Under the pieces are notes generated by a model. The model was not told where the DNA came from, searched no databases, and was given only the letters and a program-made list of their open reading frames with translations. From Streptomyces sp. NBC_00457 (GTDB taxonomy: Bacteria > Actinomycetota > Actinomycetes > Streptomycetales > Streptomycetaceae), in assembly GCF_036014015.1 (NCBI RefSeq), contig NZ_CP107905.1, positions 9,610,001-9,674,000 of the forward strand: a stretch of 64,000 nt of DNA, written 5' to 3'. This document shows positions 54,796-63,682 of this stretch, piece by piece. Every line of letters starts with the position of its first letter. The stretch's first letter is position 1. The position numbers and the translations under genes were made by a program.

Positions 54796-55041
54796 GGGCT
54801 GACCGTTCACCCCGAGCGCGTCCTGCCCACGTACAGTCACCTGCCCGAGAGAACCTTTCACCCCGACGCCAAGCTGGTCGGCGGGAACCTGCTGAGGCTG
54901 GAGCGGAGCATGTTCTCCGAGCGCCTGTCGAGGGCGTTCGAGTACGCCCGGCTCAACCAGCTCGACCGTTTCGTCCCCCGCTCGTCCGGGGACCGTATCG
55001 GCATCGTGGCCGTCGGCAAGACGTACCTCGACCTCCGTGGC
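54796..55041 (+). pseudogene. fragment of indolepyruvate ferredoxin oxidoreductase
   Basis: About 80 residues read like the interior of the large oxidoreductase: HPERVLPTYSHLPERTF, then LLRLERSMFSERLSRAFEYARLNQLDR and GDRIGIVAVGKTYLDLR. The full enzyme has over 1000 residues; no start, cofactor site or downstream part is present. The match ends at the stop of the convergent NTF2-like gene. The 54584-54795 stretch before it holds no gene I recognise. Confidence 0.6.
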
Positions 55042-55425
55042 TCACCAGGTCGTGGCGGCTGAGCGGACCACGGACCACGTGTCGTTTTCGTGGGCGTAGT
55101 CCATGGTCATGTGCAGCCGCCAGTTCGCGCGGGTGCCGTATACCGTTGCATCGGTGACGAAGCGGCCGGAGACGCGGGCTGTTGTGCCCTCGACCTCGAC
55201 AGTCACGCTCTTCTCCTCGATCCGGTGGTAGAGGAACTGGCCGGCACGCATCTGCGACAGCCATTCGTCCTTGGGCTGCACGTAGCCGGTGATGTGGGTG
55301 AGGGTGCAGCCCTCGGCGAGCAGACGGTCCAGGGCGTCGGTGTCGCCGTCGAGCATTGCTTGCAGGTAGGCGCGGAAGGCCGTGGTGACTTCGTCGTGGG
55401 CGCTCTGGGCGGGGGACGGTTGCAC
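55042..55425 (-). CDS. NTF2/SnoaL-like protein
   Basis: 127 residues with the cone-shaped NTF2 fold: AHDEVTTAFRAYLQAMLDGDTDALDRLLAEGCTLTHITG, then EVEGTTARVSGRFVTDATVYG and WRLHMTMDYAHEND. Members are small-molecule isomerases, hydrolases or binding proteins; the role is not readable here. It lies 78 bases after the first MmyB-type regulator on the same strand. Confidence 0.8.
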   Translation of the reverse strand: MQPSPAQSAHDEVTTAFRAYLQAMLDGDTDALDRLLAEGCTLTHITGYVQPKDEWLSQMRAGQFLYHRIEEKSVTVEVEGTTARVSGRFVTDATVYGTRANWRLHMTMDYAHENDTWSVVRSAATTW

Positions 55426-55503
55426 TGTGACTCCTGTTGTACGGCTGGTCGGTCGGGATCCACGGCACGTCGGCCGGATCTTGTTGCTTCGTGTCTCCCC
55501 TTG

Positions 55504-56433
55504 TCAGGAGGCCGACTCGGTGGGTAGGGCCGACAGACCCGTCAGTAGCCACAAGGCTTTCCGGGACATCGAGCCGGGTTCGGCGTGATAGACGACGAGG
55601 GTCTGATCTGCCTCGCCGTGCAACCCCATGGCTTCGAAGGCGAGGGTGAGTTCACCTACCACCGGGTGCCGTAGCCGCTGGACGCCGTGGCCCCGGCGAC
55701 GCACGTCGTGCCGGGCCCACAGTCGTCGGAAGTCGTGGCTCTTCTCCGTCAACTCGCCGATCAGAGCGGCGAGTTCCGTGTCCTCCGGGTGTGTGCCCGC
55801 GTCCACGCGCAGGATGCTGACGATGTCCAGCATCTTGGCTTCCAGGTCGGCGAAACGGTCGCGTGCTGCAGGGGAGAGGAAGACCAGCCGGGCCAGGTTG
55901 CGGTCCCGGGGCGGGAGCCGGGACCAGTCACCGAACACGGTGGCGGCGAGCCTGTTCCAGCCCAGGACGTCCAGGCGCCGACCGCAGACGTACGCGGGGG
56001 CCCCGTCGAACGCGTCCAGCAGTAGCTGGATGCCTGGCCGCAGCCTCTGCCTCTGGGGCATGGTGTGGTGATTCCCATGAAGTTCCGGCCGGGCAAGGCG
56101 GAACAGATGGGCGTGCTCGTCTCCACTCAGGCGCAGGGCGCGAGCGACGGCGTCCAGGACCTCGGCTGACATGGTGGCCCCGTGGCCCTGTTCCAGGCGG
56201 GTGTAGTACGCGAAGGACACCCCTGCCAGCTGCGCGAGCTCCTCGCGGCGCAGGCCCGGCACCCGGCGTCGCCCGGATGACGGCAACCCCACGTCCTCGG
56301 GTCTGAGCCGGGCTCGCCGGGATCGGAGGAATTCCCGCAGTTCGGCGCGCCGGTCCAGTCCGGGCTCCGAACTGCTGCCTACCGGTGGACGCGACGGCGG
56401 TTGCGTGCTTCTGGGCGTGACGTGAGAAGGCAT
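55504..56433 (-). CDS. XRE-family regulator with MmyB-like ligand domain (first of two)
   Basis: 309 residues. A helix-turn-helix (VPGLRREELAQLAGVSFAYYTRLEQGHG, about 60-85) precedes an MmyB-like PAS-type domain that may bind fatty acids or similar ligands (AYVCGRRLDVLGWNRLAATVFGDW, then RHPVVGELTLAFEAMGLHGEADQTLVVYHAEPG). These regulators typically control a neighbouring dehydrogenase or exporter. A closely similar gene lies at 56627-57544. Confidence 0.9.
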   Translation of the reverse strand: MPSHVTPRSTQPPSRPPVGSSSEPGLDRRAELREFLRSRRARLRPEDVGLPSSGRRRVPGLRREELAQLAGVSFAYYTRLEQGHGATMSAEVLDAVARALRLSGDEHAHLFRLARPELHGNHHTMPQRQRLRPGIQLLLDAFDGAPAYVCGRRLDVLGWNRLAATVFGDWSRLPPRDRNLARLVFLSPAARDRFADLEAKMLDIVSILRVDAGTHPEDTELAALIGELTEKSHDFRRLWARHDVRRRGHGVQRLRHPVVGELTLAFEAMGLHGEADQTLVVYHAEPGSMSRKALWLLTGLSALPTESAS

Positions 56434-56465
56434 GAGGGTCCGTGTGGGGGCCGGGTTCCGGGCTG

Positions 56466-56609
56466 TCAGAAGTTCGTGGGCATGCGCGTGACGTACGGCT
56501 TTTCCAGGGAGCCGATCGCGTCATCGATGAGGACGATGTCGACGGCTGTGGCAGCGTCGACGACGGCTTCGTCGCTGTCGGAGAACAGCGGCCGGCCCCA
56601 GGGGTGCAT
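56466..56609 (-). pseudogene. aldo/keto reductase remnant with internal deletion
   Basis: A 47-codon frame, 17 bases after the second MmyB-type gene and with its own GGAGGGA site. It starts HPWGRPLFSDSDEAVVDA, as found before the final helices of AKRs, then jumps to TAVDIVLIDDAIGSLEKPY and TRMPTNF, the extreme C-terminus. About 40-45 residues between these segments are missing, and everything upstream is gone. Confidence 0.5.
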
Positions 56610-56626
56610 GTGGGCGGCTCCCTCCG

Positions 56627-57544
56627 TCACGCGTTCTCGATGGTTTGGCTGTCCGGCGAGAGTCTCGGGGCGTGCTCGGACTCGGTGGCGGCCAGGTCGA
56701 GCAGGGTCAGCGCGTCGTGTTCGGGTGTGCCGGCCTCGGCGTAGTACACGACCATGCACTGGTCCGGAGTGCCCTGCAGTTGCATGGTTTGGTAGCCCAG
56801 GGTCAGGTCGCCGACCTCGGGATGGTGGAAGGTCTTGCGCCCGTAGGTGTGGCCCTTGACGTCGTAGCGCTCCCACATGCGGGCGAACTCGGGACTCTTG
56901 AGCAGGAGTTCGCCGACCAATTGCGTGAGGTCGGGTGCGTCCGGCTCCATGCCGGCCAGGGCGCGCAGTCCGTTGACGCAGGTGCGGACCTGGTTGTGCC
57001 AGTCGTCGAACAGGCCTCGGGCGTCGGGGTGCAGGAAGACGTAGCGGGCGATGTTGCGCTGCTTGGCCGGCCAGTCGTCCATGCCGGGGAGCAACCGCAG
57101 CCCGCCCGGGTTGTACGCCAGTACGTCGCCGGTGCGGCTGAACACGTGCGCGGGGTAGGGGCGCAGGCTCTCCAGCAGAAGCTTGACGCCGGGCCGCACG
57201 GTGCGGTTGGGCGCCGATGGCGGCTCGGGTGCCGACCGGGCGGCGAGGGCCGCGAGAGCGCGCAGGTGATCGCGTTCGCCCTCTTCCAGCTTGAGCGCGC
57301 GTGCGAGGGAGTCGATCACGGACGGGCTGGGCCGGGTCTCGGTCCCGCGCTCAAGGCGTGCGTAGTAGTCGATGCTGATGCCGGCGAGCGTGGCCAGCTC
57401 CTCCCGGCGCAGTCCGGGAGTACGGCGACGCCCGCCGCCGGCCGGCAGGCCGACCTCTTCGGGCGTCAGCCGGGCACGGCAGGCACGCAGGAAGCGCCCC
57501 AGCTCCGTACCTCGGGTGTCGCCGCTGTGCTGCTCACGATCCAT
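56627..57544 (-). CDS. XRE-family regulator with MmyB-like ligand domain (second of two)
   Basis: 305 residues. The helix-turn-helix is TPGLRREELATLAGISIDYYARLERG (about 40-65), and the MmyB domain includes AHVFSRTGDVLAYNPGGLRLLPG and FHHPEVGDLTLGYQTMQLQGT. ATG 57544. It is divergent from the MFS exporter gene, which it probably controls, and similar to the regulator at 55504-56433; the two flank an AKR fragment. Confidence 0.9.
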   Translation of the reverse strand: MDREQHSGDTRGTELGRFLRACRARLTPEEVGLPAGGGRRRTPGLRREELATLAGISIDYYARLERGTETRPSPSVIDSLARALKLEEGERDHLRALAALAARSAPEPPSAPNRTVRPGVKLLLESLRPYPAHVFSRTGDVLAYNPGGLRLLPGMDDWPAKQRNIARYVFLHPDARGLFDDWHNQVRTCVNGLRALAGMEPDAPDLTQLVGELLLKSPEFARMWERYDVKGHTYGRKTFHHPEVGDLTLGYQTMQLQGTPDQCMVVYYAEAGTPEHDALTLLDLAATESEHAPRLSPDSQTIENA

Positions 57545-57802
57545 GTGTTCAAAGTGTGGGGATACCACGACCTGGGCGGAAGGCGCGTGGGGTGCCCTGC
57601 CACAGCACCGAACGCGGCTCCAGGGCACGGCCCGCCCTGCCACATCTCGCCGCCGGCCCGCACGCTGGACGCGTGTGGAAGTGGGCCTTGCCCCGCGCGG
57701 CCGACAGTGTGGTCCCCGCTCTGAGGTGTCCGGCGCTTCCCTTCGCTCCATCCGTCACAGAAACCGAGCCATTCATCATGCCTGCAAGTCACACTTCCGC
57801 CG

Positions 57803-59293
57803 GTGCGCCGGGCAGTCGCTCCCCGGCGCTGGAAGGCGCTGACGGTCATCGCGATCGCCCAGCTGATGGTCGTGCTGGACGCGACGGTCGTGAACATCGC
57901 GCTGCCGCACGCCCAGGCGGACCTGGACATCTCCGACGGCAACCGGCAGTGGGTGATCACCGCCTACAGCCTCGCCTTCGGCGGTCTGCTCCTGTTGGGC
58001 GGACGGATCGGCGACCTGTGGGGCCGCAAGCGCGCCTTCGTGGTGGGCCTGGTCGGCTTCGCCCTGGCCTCCGCTCTCGGCGGCGCCGCCGTCAACCTCG
58101 GCATGCTCCTCGCCTCCCGCGCCCTCCAGGGCGTCTTCGGTGCCCTGCTCGCCCCCGCCGCGCTGTCCCTGCTCACCGTGGCGTTCACCGAGGCCAAGGA
58201 GCGCGCCAAGGCGTTCGGCATCTTCGGCGCCATCGCCGCGGCAGGCGGTGCGGTCGGCCTGCTCCTGGGCGGTGTGCTCACCGAGTACATCAACTGGCGC
58301 TGGTGCATGTACGTCAACATCGTCTTCGCCGTCGTGGCCGCGGCCGGTGCCACCGTCTACATCAGCGATCGCGGGGACCAGCGCAACCGCGACCGGCTCG
58401 ACGTCGTGGGCACACTGCTGGCCACAGTCGGACTCGTCGCCCTGGTCTACAGCTTCGCCCGGGCGGAGCAGGACGGTTGGGGCTCCGGCCTCACCATCGG
58501 CATGTTCGTCGCCGCGGTCGTGCTGCTCGCCGCGTTCGCCCTGGTCGAGACCCGGGTCAAGGCACCCCTCCTGCCGCTTCGCGTGATCACGGATCGCAAC
58601 CGTGGCGGCGCCTACCTCTCCATCGGTCTGGCCATGATCGGCATGTTCGGCCAGTTCCTGTTCCTGACCTACTTCCTGCAGCTGAACAAGGGCTACTCGC
58701 CGGTCCTGTGCGGGATCGCCTTCCTGCCGCTGGTCGTCTGCTTGGTCATCGGGTCCACCCAGATCGGCACCCGTCTGGTCAACCGTGTCCCGGCCCGCTT
58801 CCTGATGGGGCCCGGCTTCCTGCTGGCCGCCATCGGCATGGCGCTCCTGACACAGCTCGAGGTGGACAGCTCCTTCGCCACCCACGTCCTGCCCTCCGAG
58901 ATCCTGCTCGGCCTGGGCATGGGTACGGCCTCGATGCCCGGCATGAGTCTGGCCACCTCCCGCGTCCGGCCGCAGGACGCGGGTGTCGCCTCCGCGATGG
59001 TCAACGTCTCGCAGCAGGTCGGCGGCTCCATCGGTACCGCGCTGCTGAACACGGTCGCCGCCAGCGCCACCAGCAGCTGGATCGCCGCACGCGCGTTTCC
59101 CGGTTCCGTCCCCGAGGCGGCCGCCCAGCAGGCCGCCGTCCACGGCTACGCCGTGGCCTTCGGCTGGGGCACCGCCATCATGGCGCTGGCCGCGCTGATC
59201 GCCTTCGTCCTCGTCAACGGCGGTGGCCGCAGCGGGGCCGGCTCCGCCAGCGAGTCCGCGCAGCAGGTCGCGATCCCGGTCGTCGCGCACTGA
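57803..59293 (+). CDS. MFS drug exporter, DHA2 (EmrB/QacA) family
   Basis: 496 residues with 14 membrane helices. Motif A variants are GGRIGDLWGRKRAF; motif C-like GAIAAAGGAVGLLLGGVL; the first helix has LMVVLDATVVNIALP, typical of the family. Proton-driven efflux of toxic compounds. The start is uncertain: GTG 57803 lacks a ribosome-binding site, while an ATG at 57778 with a family-like leader (MPASHTSAGAP) is in a different frame, so a one-base indel between them is possible. Probably controlled by the divergent MmyB-type regulator. Confidence 0.88.
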   Translation: MRRAVAPRRWKALTVIAIAQLMVVLDATVVNIALPHAQADLDISDGNRQWVITAYSLAFGGLLLLGGRIGDLWGRKRAFVVGLVGFALASALGGAAVNLGMLLASRALQGVFGALLAPAALSLLTVAFTEAKERAKAFGIFGAIAAAGGAVGLLLGGVLTEYINWRWCMYVNIVFAVVAAAGATVYISDRGDQRNRDRLDVVGTLLATVGLVALVYSFARAEQDGWGSGLTIGMFVAAVVLLAAFALVETRVKAPLLPLRVITDRNRGGAYLSIGLAMIGMFGQFLFLTYFLQLNKGYSPVLCGIAFLPLVVCLVIGSTQIGTRLVNRVPARFLMGPGFLLAAIGMALLTQLEVDSSFATHVLPSEILLGLGMGTASMPGMSLATSRVRPQDAGVASAMVNVSQQVGGSIGTALLNTVAASATSSWIAARAFPGSVPEAAAQQAAVHGYAVAFGWGTAIMALAALIAFVLVNGGGRSGAGSASESAQQVAIPVVAH

Positions 59294-59420
59294 CGGCCCG
59301 GGCGCGACGGGTCGTCCCGCCCCACCGGGACGGCCCCGTGCCCGGGGCCTGAACCAGCCCTCCAGTGAGTCACTTTCCTCTTTGCTCAATCGCACTCCGA
59401 CCCCCAAGGGAGAACGCACG

Positions 59421-60464
59421 ATGGAATACCGCCGACTCGGCAACACCGGCACGGTCGTGTCGAACCTTGCACTCGGCACGATGACCTTCGGCGACGAGAC
59501 CTCGCAGGAGGAGGCGTTCGTCCAGATGGACGCCTTCCTGGAAGCGGGCGGAAACCTCATGGACACCGCCGACCTCTACAACCACGGCGTGACCGAGGAG
59601 ATCATCGGCCGGTGGCTGGCGAGCCGTCCGAGCGACGTCACCGACCGGGTGGTGCTCGCCACCAAGGGCCGGTTCCCGTTCACCGACGACGTCAACGACA
59701 TCGGCCTGTCCCGGCGCCATCTCTCCCGGGCGCTGGACGGTTCGCTTCGCCGACTGGGCGTGGACAGCGTCGACCTGTACCAGGTGCATGCCTGGGACCC
59801 GCTGACCCCGATCGAGGAAACTCTGGCGTTCTTCGACTCCGCCGTCCGGGCAGGCAAGATCCGCTACGCGGGCCTGTCGAACTTCACCGGCTGGCAGCTC
59901 CAGCTCGCGGTCTCCACCGCCCGCGCGGGCGGCTGGCCGGTCCCGGTGACCTTGCAGGAGCAGTACAACCTCGCCGTCCGCGAGGTGGAGTGGGAAGTGT
60001 TGCCGGCGGCGGTGCACAACGGACTCGGCGTACTGCCCTGGTCACCTCTGGCGAGCGGCTTCCTGACAGGGAAGTACACGCGCGGGGTCCAGCCCGGGCC
60101 CGACACCCGGGCCGGCGGAAGCAACCCGCTGTACCAGTACACCTCGGCCAACTACGCCAACGCCGACCGGATCTGGGACTCGGTCGATGCGGTCGTCCAG
60201 GTGGCCAAGGAGACCGGTGCCTCGCCCGCCCAGGTGGCGCTCAGCTGGGTCGCCGACCGAACAGGGGTCACCTCGGTCATCATCGGCGCCCGTGACATGA
60301 AGCAGCTGACCGACAACCTCGGCGCCGCCGACCTGCACCTCGACGCGGACGCCACGGCCTTCCTCGACAAGGCCACTGACCCGAGCCCGACGCCGTACCC
60401 CTACGGCCCGTTCGGCCTCGCCCAGAGCAGCCGAACCGTCAACGGCGGCGCCCAGCTGGGTTGA
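59421..60464 (+). CDS. aldo/keto reductase
   Basis: 347 residues. The catalytic tetrad is readable: Asp and Tyr in DTADLYNHG, Lys in ATKGRF and His in QVHAWD. NADPH-binding is indicated by the C-terminal VIIGARDMKQLTDN. The closest group acts on aldehydes and ketones of broad range. AAGGGAG precedes ATG 59421. It follows the exporter gene by 127 bases and may share its regulation. Confidence 0.92.
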   Translation: MEYRRLGNTGTVVSNLALGTMTFGDETSQEEAFVQMDAFLEAGGNLMDTADLYNHGVTEEIIGRWLASRPSDVTDRVVLATKGRFPFTDDVNDIGLSRRHLSRALDGSLRRLGVDSVDLYQVHAWDPLTPIEETLAFFDSAVRAGKIRYAGLSNFTGWQLQLAVSTARAGGWPVPVTLQEQYNLAVREVEWEVLPAAVHNGLGVLPWSPLASGFLTGKYTRGVQPGPDTRAGGSNPLYQYTSANYANADRIWDSVDAVVQVAKETGASPAQVALSWVADRTGVTSVIIGARDMKQLTDNLGAADLHLDADATAFLDKATDPSPTPYPYGPFGLAQSSRTVNGGAQLG

Positions 60465-60609
60465 CACCCACCCGGGGCAGGCCGAAGCGGCCCCCCCACA
60501 GCAGCTTGCTGCCTCGGCGGAATGTCCGGGTGCTCACTTCGCCCGGACAGCCCGCCGAGGCCCTGCTCACTGGCAGCAGTCGCCCACCGAACCGTACGGA
60601 GCGGCAACC

Positions 60610-61587
60610 GTGCACCACCACATCACGCGACACCCGGGCGAGGGCTCCAGGCCGACAACCGCCGTCGGACCGGAAGTCGAAGCCGGCAGACCGGACGCCA
60701 GAGGCAGCCGTTTCGCCTTCGACGCCATCGGCACCGGCTGGCAGATCGACACCGACGAGCCGCTGAGCGGCAGTCTGCGCCGCCGGGTCCTGGACCGCAT
60801 CCGGCGATTCGACGCCACCTACTCGCGCTTCCGCCCCGACTCGCTCGTGTCCCGGATCGCGGCCGCCCCGGCCGGGGGCCGGTTCGAGTTCCCGGAGGAC
60901 TCACTGGCCCTGTTCGACCTCTACGACCGCCTCGCCACCGCGACCGGCGGTGCCGTCGACCCACTCGTCGGCCGTGAGCTCGAACTCCTCGGATACGACG
61001 CCTCGTACTCCCTCACACCCGCTCCGCAGACGGTTCGGGCCCAGGAACGCGCCCGCGGCCGGGCAACCTGGGCGGCGGACATCGTGCGGGACGGCAGGAC
61101 GCTCGTCACCCAGCGCCCGGTTGTGATCGACGTGGGAGCGGTGGGAAAGGGCTACCTGGTGGACATCGTCTCGGCGATCCTCCGGGATGCCGGAATCACA
61201 CGGTTCGTCATCGACGCCAGCGGTGATCTGCGCCATGCGGGGGACCGCGCCATCCGAGTCGGCCTGGAGCATCCGTTCGACCCGCAGCTCGTCGTCGGTG
61301 TGGCGCACCTGCGGGGACGGGCGCTGTGCGCGTCCGGGGTCCGCACACGCGCCTGGGGCGACGGGCTGCACCACCTGCTCGACGCGCGCACCGGTCGTCC
61401 GGCCAGGAAGGTGGCCGCCGCCTGGGTCGTGGCCGACAGTGCCGCTCTCGCCGACGGACTGGCGACGGCGCTGTTCTTCACCGAGGCGCGCCGGCTCGCG
61501 CAGACCTTCGACTTCGCCCACGTTCGCATGTACGCCAGCGGCCACGCGGAGATCTCGCGGAACTTCGACGGCGGGCTGTTCACCTGA
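60610..61587 (+). CDS. apbE: FAD:protein FMN transferase, ApbE family
   Basis: 325 residues. It attaches FMN to a Thr/Ser on partner proteins using FAD. Family blocks are FDATYSRFRPDS, VIDVGAVGKGYLVD, DASGDLRHAG, GLHHLLDARTG and ADSAALADGLATALF, the last holding the metal-binding Asp. No signal peptide or lipobox is obvious, although ApbE proteins are often exported. GTG 60610. The next gene is an FMN-binding-domain lipoprotein, the expected substrate. Confidence 0.92.
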   Translation: MHHHITRHPGEGSRPTTAVGPEVEAGRPDARGSRFAFDAIGTGWQIDTDEPLSGSLRRRVLDRIRRFDATYSRFRPDSLVSRIAAAPAGGRFEFPEDSLALFDLYDRLATATGGAVDPLVGRELELLGYDASYSLTPAPQTVRAQERARGRATWAADIVRDGRTLVTQRPVVIDVGAVGKGYLVDIVSAILRDAGITRFVIDASGDLRHAGDRAIRVGLEHPFDPQLVVGVAHLRGRALCASGVRTRAWGDGLHHLLDARTGRPARKVAAAWVVADSAALADGLATALFFTEARRLAQTFDFAHVRMYASGHAEISRNFDGGLFT

Positions 61588-61645
61588 GCGGCGCACCGGA
61601 CCTCGTACGGAAGAGCGCGACGAGAAGAGCACGACAAGGAGGAAC

Positions 61646-62101
61646 ATGACAGCCCTGAGCAAGAAGACGGCGGCCGCGATCGGGATCTCCCTCTCCGCGG
61701 CCATCACGGGATGCGCCTCGACGGACGGGGACAACGCGAGCCCACCGGCCGCTTCGAACAACGCGAGGTCACCGTCCGCTTCGGACGACGCGGCTGAACC
61801 GAGTTCCTCGACCTACGAGGACGGCGAGTTCGAAGCCGAGGGCCGGTACGGGAACCTGCCTTCGAGTATCGGAGTGACCGTAATCCTCGCAGACGACAGG
61901 ATCACCGCCGTCAAGGTCACACCCCGGGCAACGGACGAGACCTCGCTCGCTCTGCAGAAGCGCTTTGCCGCCGCGGTCCCACGGCTCGTCGTTGGCAAGG
62001 ACATCGACAGCGTGCGCCTGGACCGCGTGGCCGGAAACAGCGGTACCCCAAAGGGCTTCAACGACGCTCTGGCCCAGATCAAGGCCGAAGCATCCAGCTG
62101 A
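61646..62101 (+). CDS. FMN-binding-domain lipoprotein, likely ApbE substrate
   Basis: 151 residues. A lipoprotein signal (SLSAAITGC, Cys near 23) is followed by a Ser/Ala linker and an FMN_bind domain (EAEGRYGNLPSSIGVTVILADDRITAVKV). The flavin-attachment region is VAGNSGTPKGFNDAL, where the Ser or Thr of SGT would carry FMN. AAGGAGG lies just before the ATG. It probably works as an electron carrier at the outer face of the membrane. Confidence 0.9.
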   Translation: MTALSKKTAAAIGISLSAAITGCASTDGDNASPPAASNNARSPSASDDAAEPSSSTYEDGEFEAEGRYGNLPSSIGVTVILADDRITAVKVTPRATDETSLALQKRFAAAVPRLVVGKDIDSVRLDRVAGNSGTPKGFNDALAQIKAEASS

Positions 62102-62119
62102 CCGGCGGCCGTTGGTCAT

Positions 62120-63571
62120 GTGACAGGTCCGGTCACAGACAGCCGGGGACGCATCCGCCCCCCGGACACCACAAGGGAAGGGCTGCGCAGAGTCGTGGTC
62201 ATCGTCGTATCCGTCTTCGTCCTGGCGTTGTTCGGCGCACTCCACTGGTACGTGTGGCGCCGCCTCATACGGGACACCACACCCAAGGGGGCGTTCCTCC
62301 GACGAGCCGGAAGCATCGTCTTCGTGGCCGGGCCCCTGCTGTCGATGGCGGCCATGACAGCGGAGGGCGACGGTGTCCCTTTCCTTCTGCAGCGGATCCT
62401 GGCCTGGCCCGGGTATCTGTGGCTGGCGCTGTTCCTGTACCTGCTGCTCGCGTTGCTGGTTGGTGAGGCCATGCGGCCTGTGCTGCGGCGGTGGCTCGCG
62501 CATCGTGGCGCCGGGGCAGACGCGCGACAGCGGATTCTCCCGACGGCGCAGTCCGCGGAAGTGGCGGAAGTGCAAGCGACCGACTCCGACGCGGAGGAAC
62601 TCGTTTCGGCCGACGAGCCGCTGACCGCGACGGCGCATCGCGGCGATTCCGATGCCTCTGCCTCACGAGGCACCGCGCCCGTCACCGTGCTGGACCCTCC
62701 GCACGTATCGGAGCCGACGTTGTCGGCCGGCACCGCCCCCACCGGCCCGTCGCGCCGTCTCTTCGTCTCCCGCGTCGTGGGCGGGGCCGCCGCGGCCGTC
62801 GCCGTCGGCACCGTCGGCTACGGCACGTACGGTGTCCTCCGCGGGCCCAAGGTGAAGCGCCTCACGGTTCCGCTGGCCAAACTGCCGCGCAGTGCGCACG
62901 GGTTCCGGATCGCCGTCGTCAGCGACATCCACGTCGGTCCCATCCTGGGCCGTGGCTTCGCCCAGCGGGTCGTCGACACCATCAACGCGACCCAGCCAGA
63001 CCTGATCGCGGTCGTCGGCGACCTGGTGGACGGCAGCGTCGAGAACCTCACTCCGGCCGTCGAACCACTCGCCGGGCTCCGGGCACAGCACGGCGCGTAC
63101 TTCGTCACGGGCAACCATGAGTACATCTCCGGTGCCGAGCCGTGGATCGAGAAGGTACGGGAGCTGGGACTGCGCCCGCTGGAGAACGCCCGCACCGAGC
63201 TGCCCGGCTTCGACCTGGCGGGCGTCAACGACGTCCGCGGTGAAGAGGAGGGCCAAGGCCCCGACTTCGGCAGAGCACTTGGCGACCGCGACCGTTCCCG
63301 CACGGCCGTCCTCCTCGCCCACCAACCCGTCGTCATCGACGAGGCCGTACGTCACGGTGTCGACCTCCAGCTCTCCGGCCACACCCACGGCGGTCAACTC
63401 TGGCCGGGCAATCTCCTCGCCAAACTGGCCAACCCCACGGTCGCCGGACTGGAGCGCTACGGCGACACCCAGCTGTACGTGAGCCGCGGTGCCGGCGCCT
63501 GGGGCCCGCCGGTGCGTGTGGGCGCTCCGTCCGACATCACCGTCGTCGAACTCGCCTCGATGCAGGCGTAG
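62120..63571 (+). CDS. membrane-anchored metallophosphoesterase, YkuE-like
   Basis: 483 residues. Three hydrophobic segments are in the first 120 residues, followed by a long disordered linker, a fourth hydrophobic segment and a calcineurin-type phosphoesterase domain (about 250-480). Metal ligands are in VVSDIHVG, VVGDLVDG, TGNHEY and LSGHTHGGQ. The substrate is unknown; YkuE relatives act on lipids or wall-linked phosphates. GTG 62120 follows the FMN-binding gene by 18 bases, so the three genes may be one unit. Confidence 0.88.
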   Translation: MTGPVTDSRGRIRPPDTTREGLRRVVVIVVSVFVLALFGALHWYVWRRLIRDTTPKGAFLRRAGSIVFVAGPLLSMAAMTAEGDGVPFLLQRILAWPGYLWLALFLYLLLALLVGEAMRPVLRRWLAHRGAGADARQRILPTAQSAEVAEVQATDSDAEELVSADEPLTATAHRGDSDASASRGTAPVTVLDPPHVSEPTLSAGTAPTGPSRRLFVSRVVGGAAAAVAVGTVGYGTYGVLRGPKVKRLTVPLAKLPRSAHGFRIAVVSDIHVGPILGRGFAQRVVDTINATQPDLIAVVGDLVDGSVENLTPAVEPLAGLRAQHGAYFVTGNHEYISGAEPWIEKVRELGLRPLENARTELPGFDLAGVNDVRGEEEGQGPDFGRALGDRDRSRTAVLLAHQPVVIDEAVRHGVDLQLSGHTHGGQLWPGNLLAKLANPTVAGLERYGDTQLYVSRGAGAWGPPVRVGAPSDITVVELASMQA

Positions 63572-63585
63572 TTGTGTTGCGTCGA

Positions 63586-63615
63586 CGCATCGCCGACCTC
63601 GCCTGGGGCGATGCG
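63586..63615 (+). terminator. hairpin terminator after the metallophosphoesterase
   Basis: CGCATCGCC (63586-63594) and GGCGATGCG (63607-63615) form a perfect 9-bp stem with a 12-base loop. Confidence 0.65.
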
Positions 63616-63682
63616 GTGTCGTCGGCGGACTCCTCGCACTTGCCCATGCGGCTGATTCTGCCGACCGATGGCACGAAGATGT

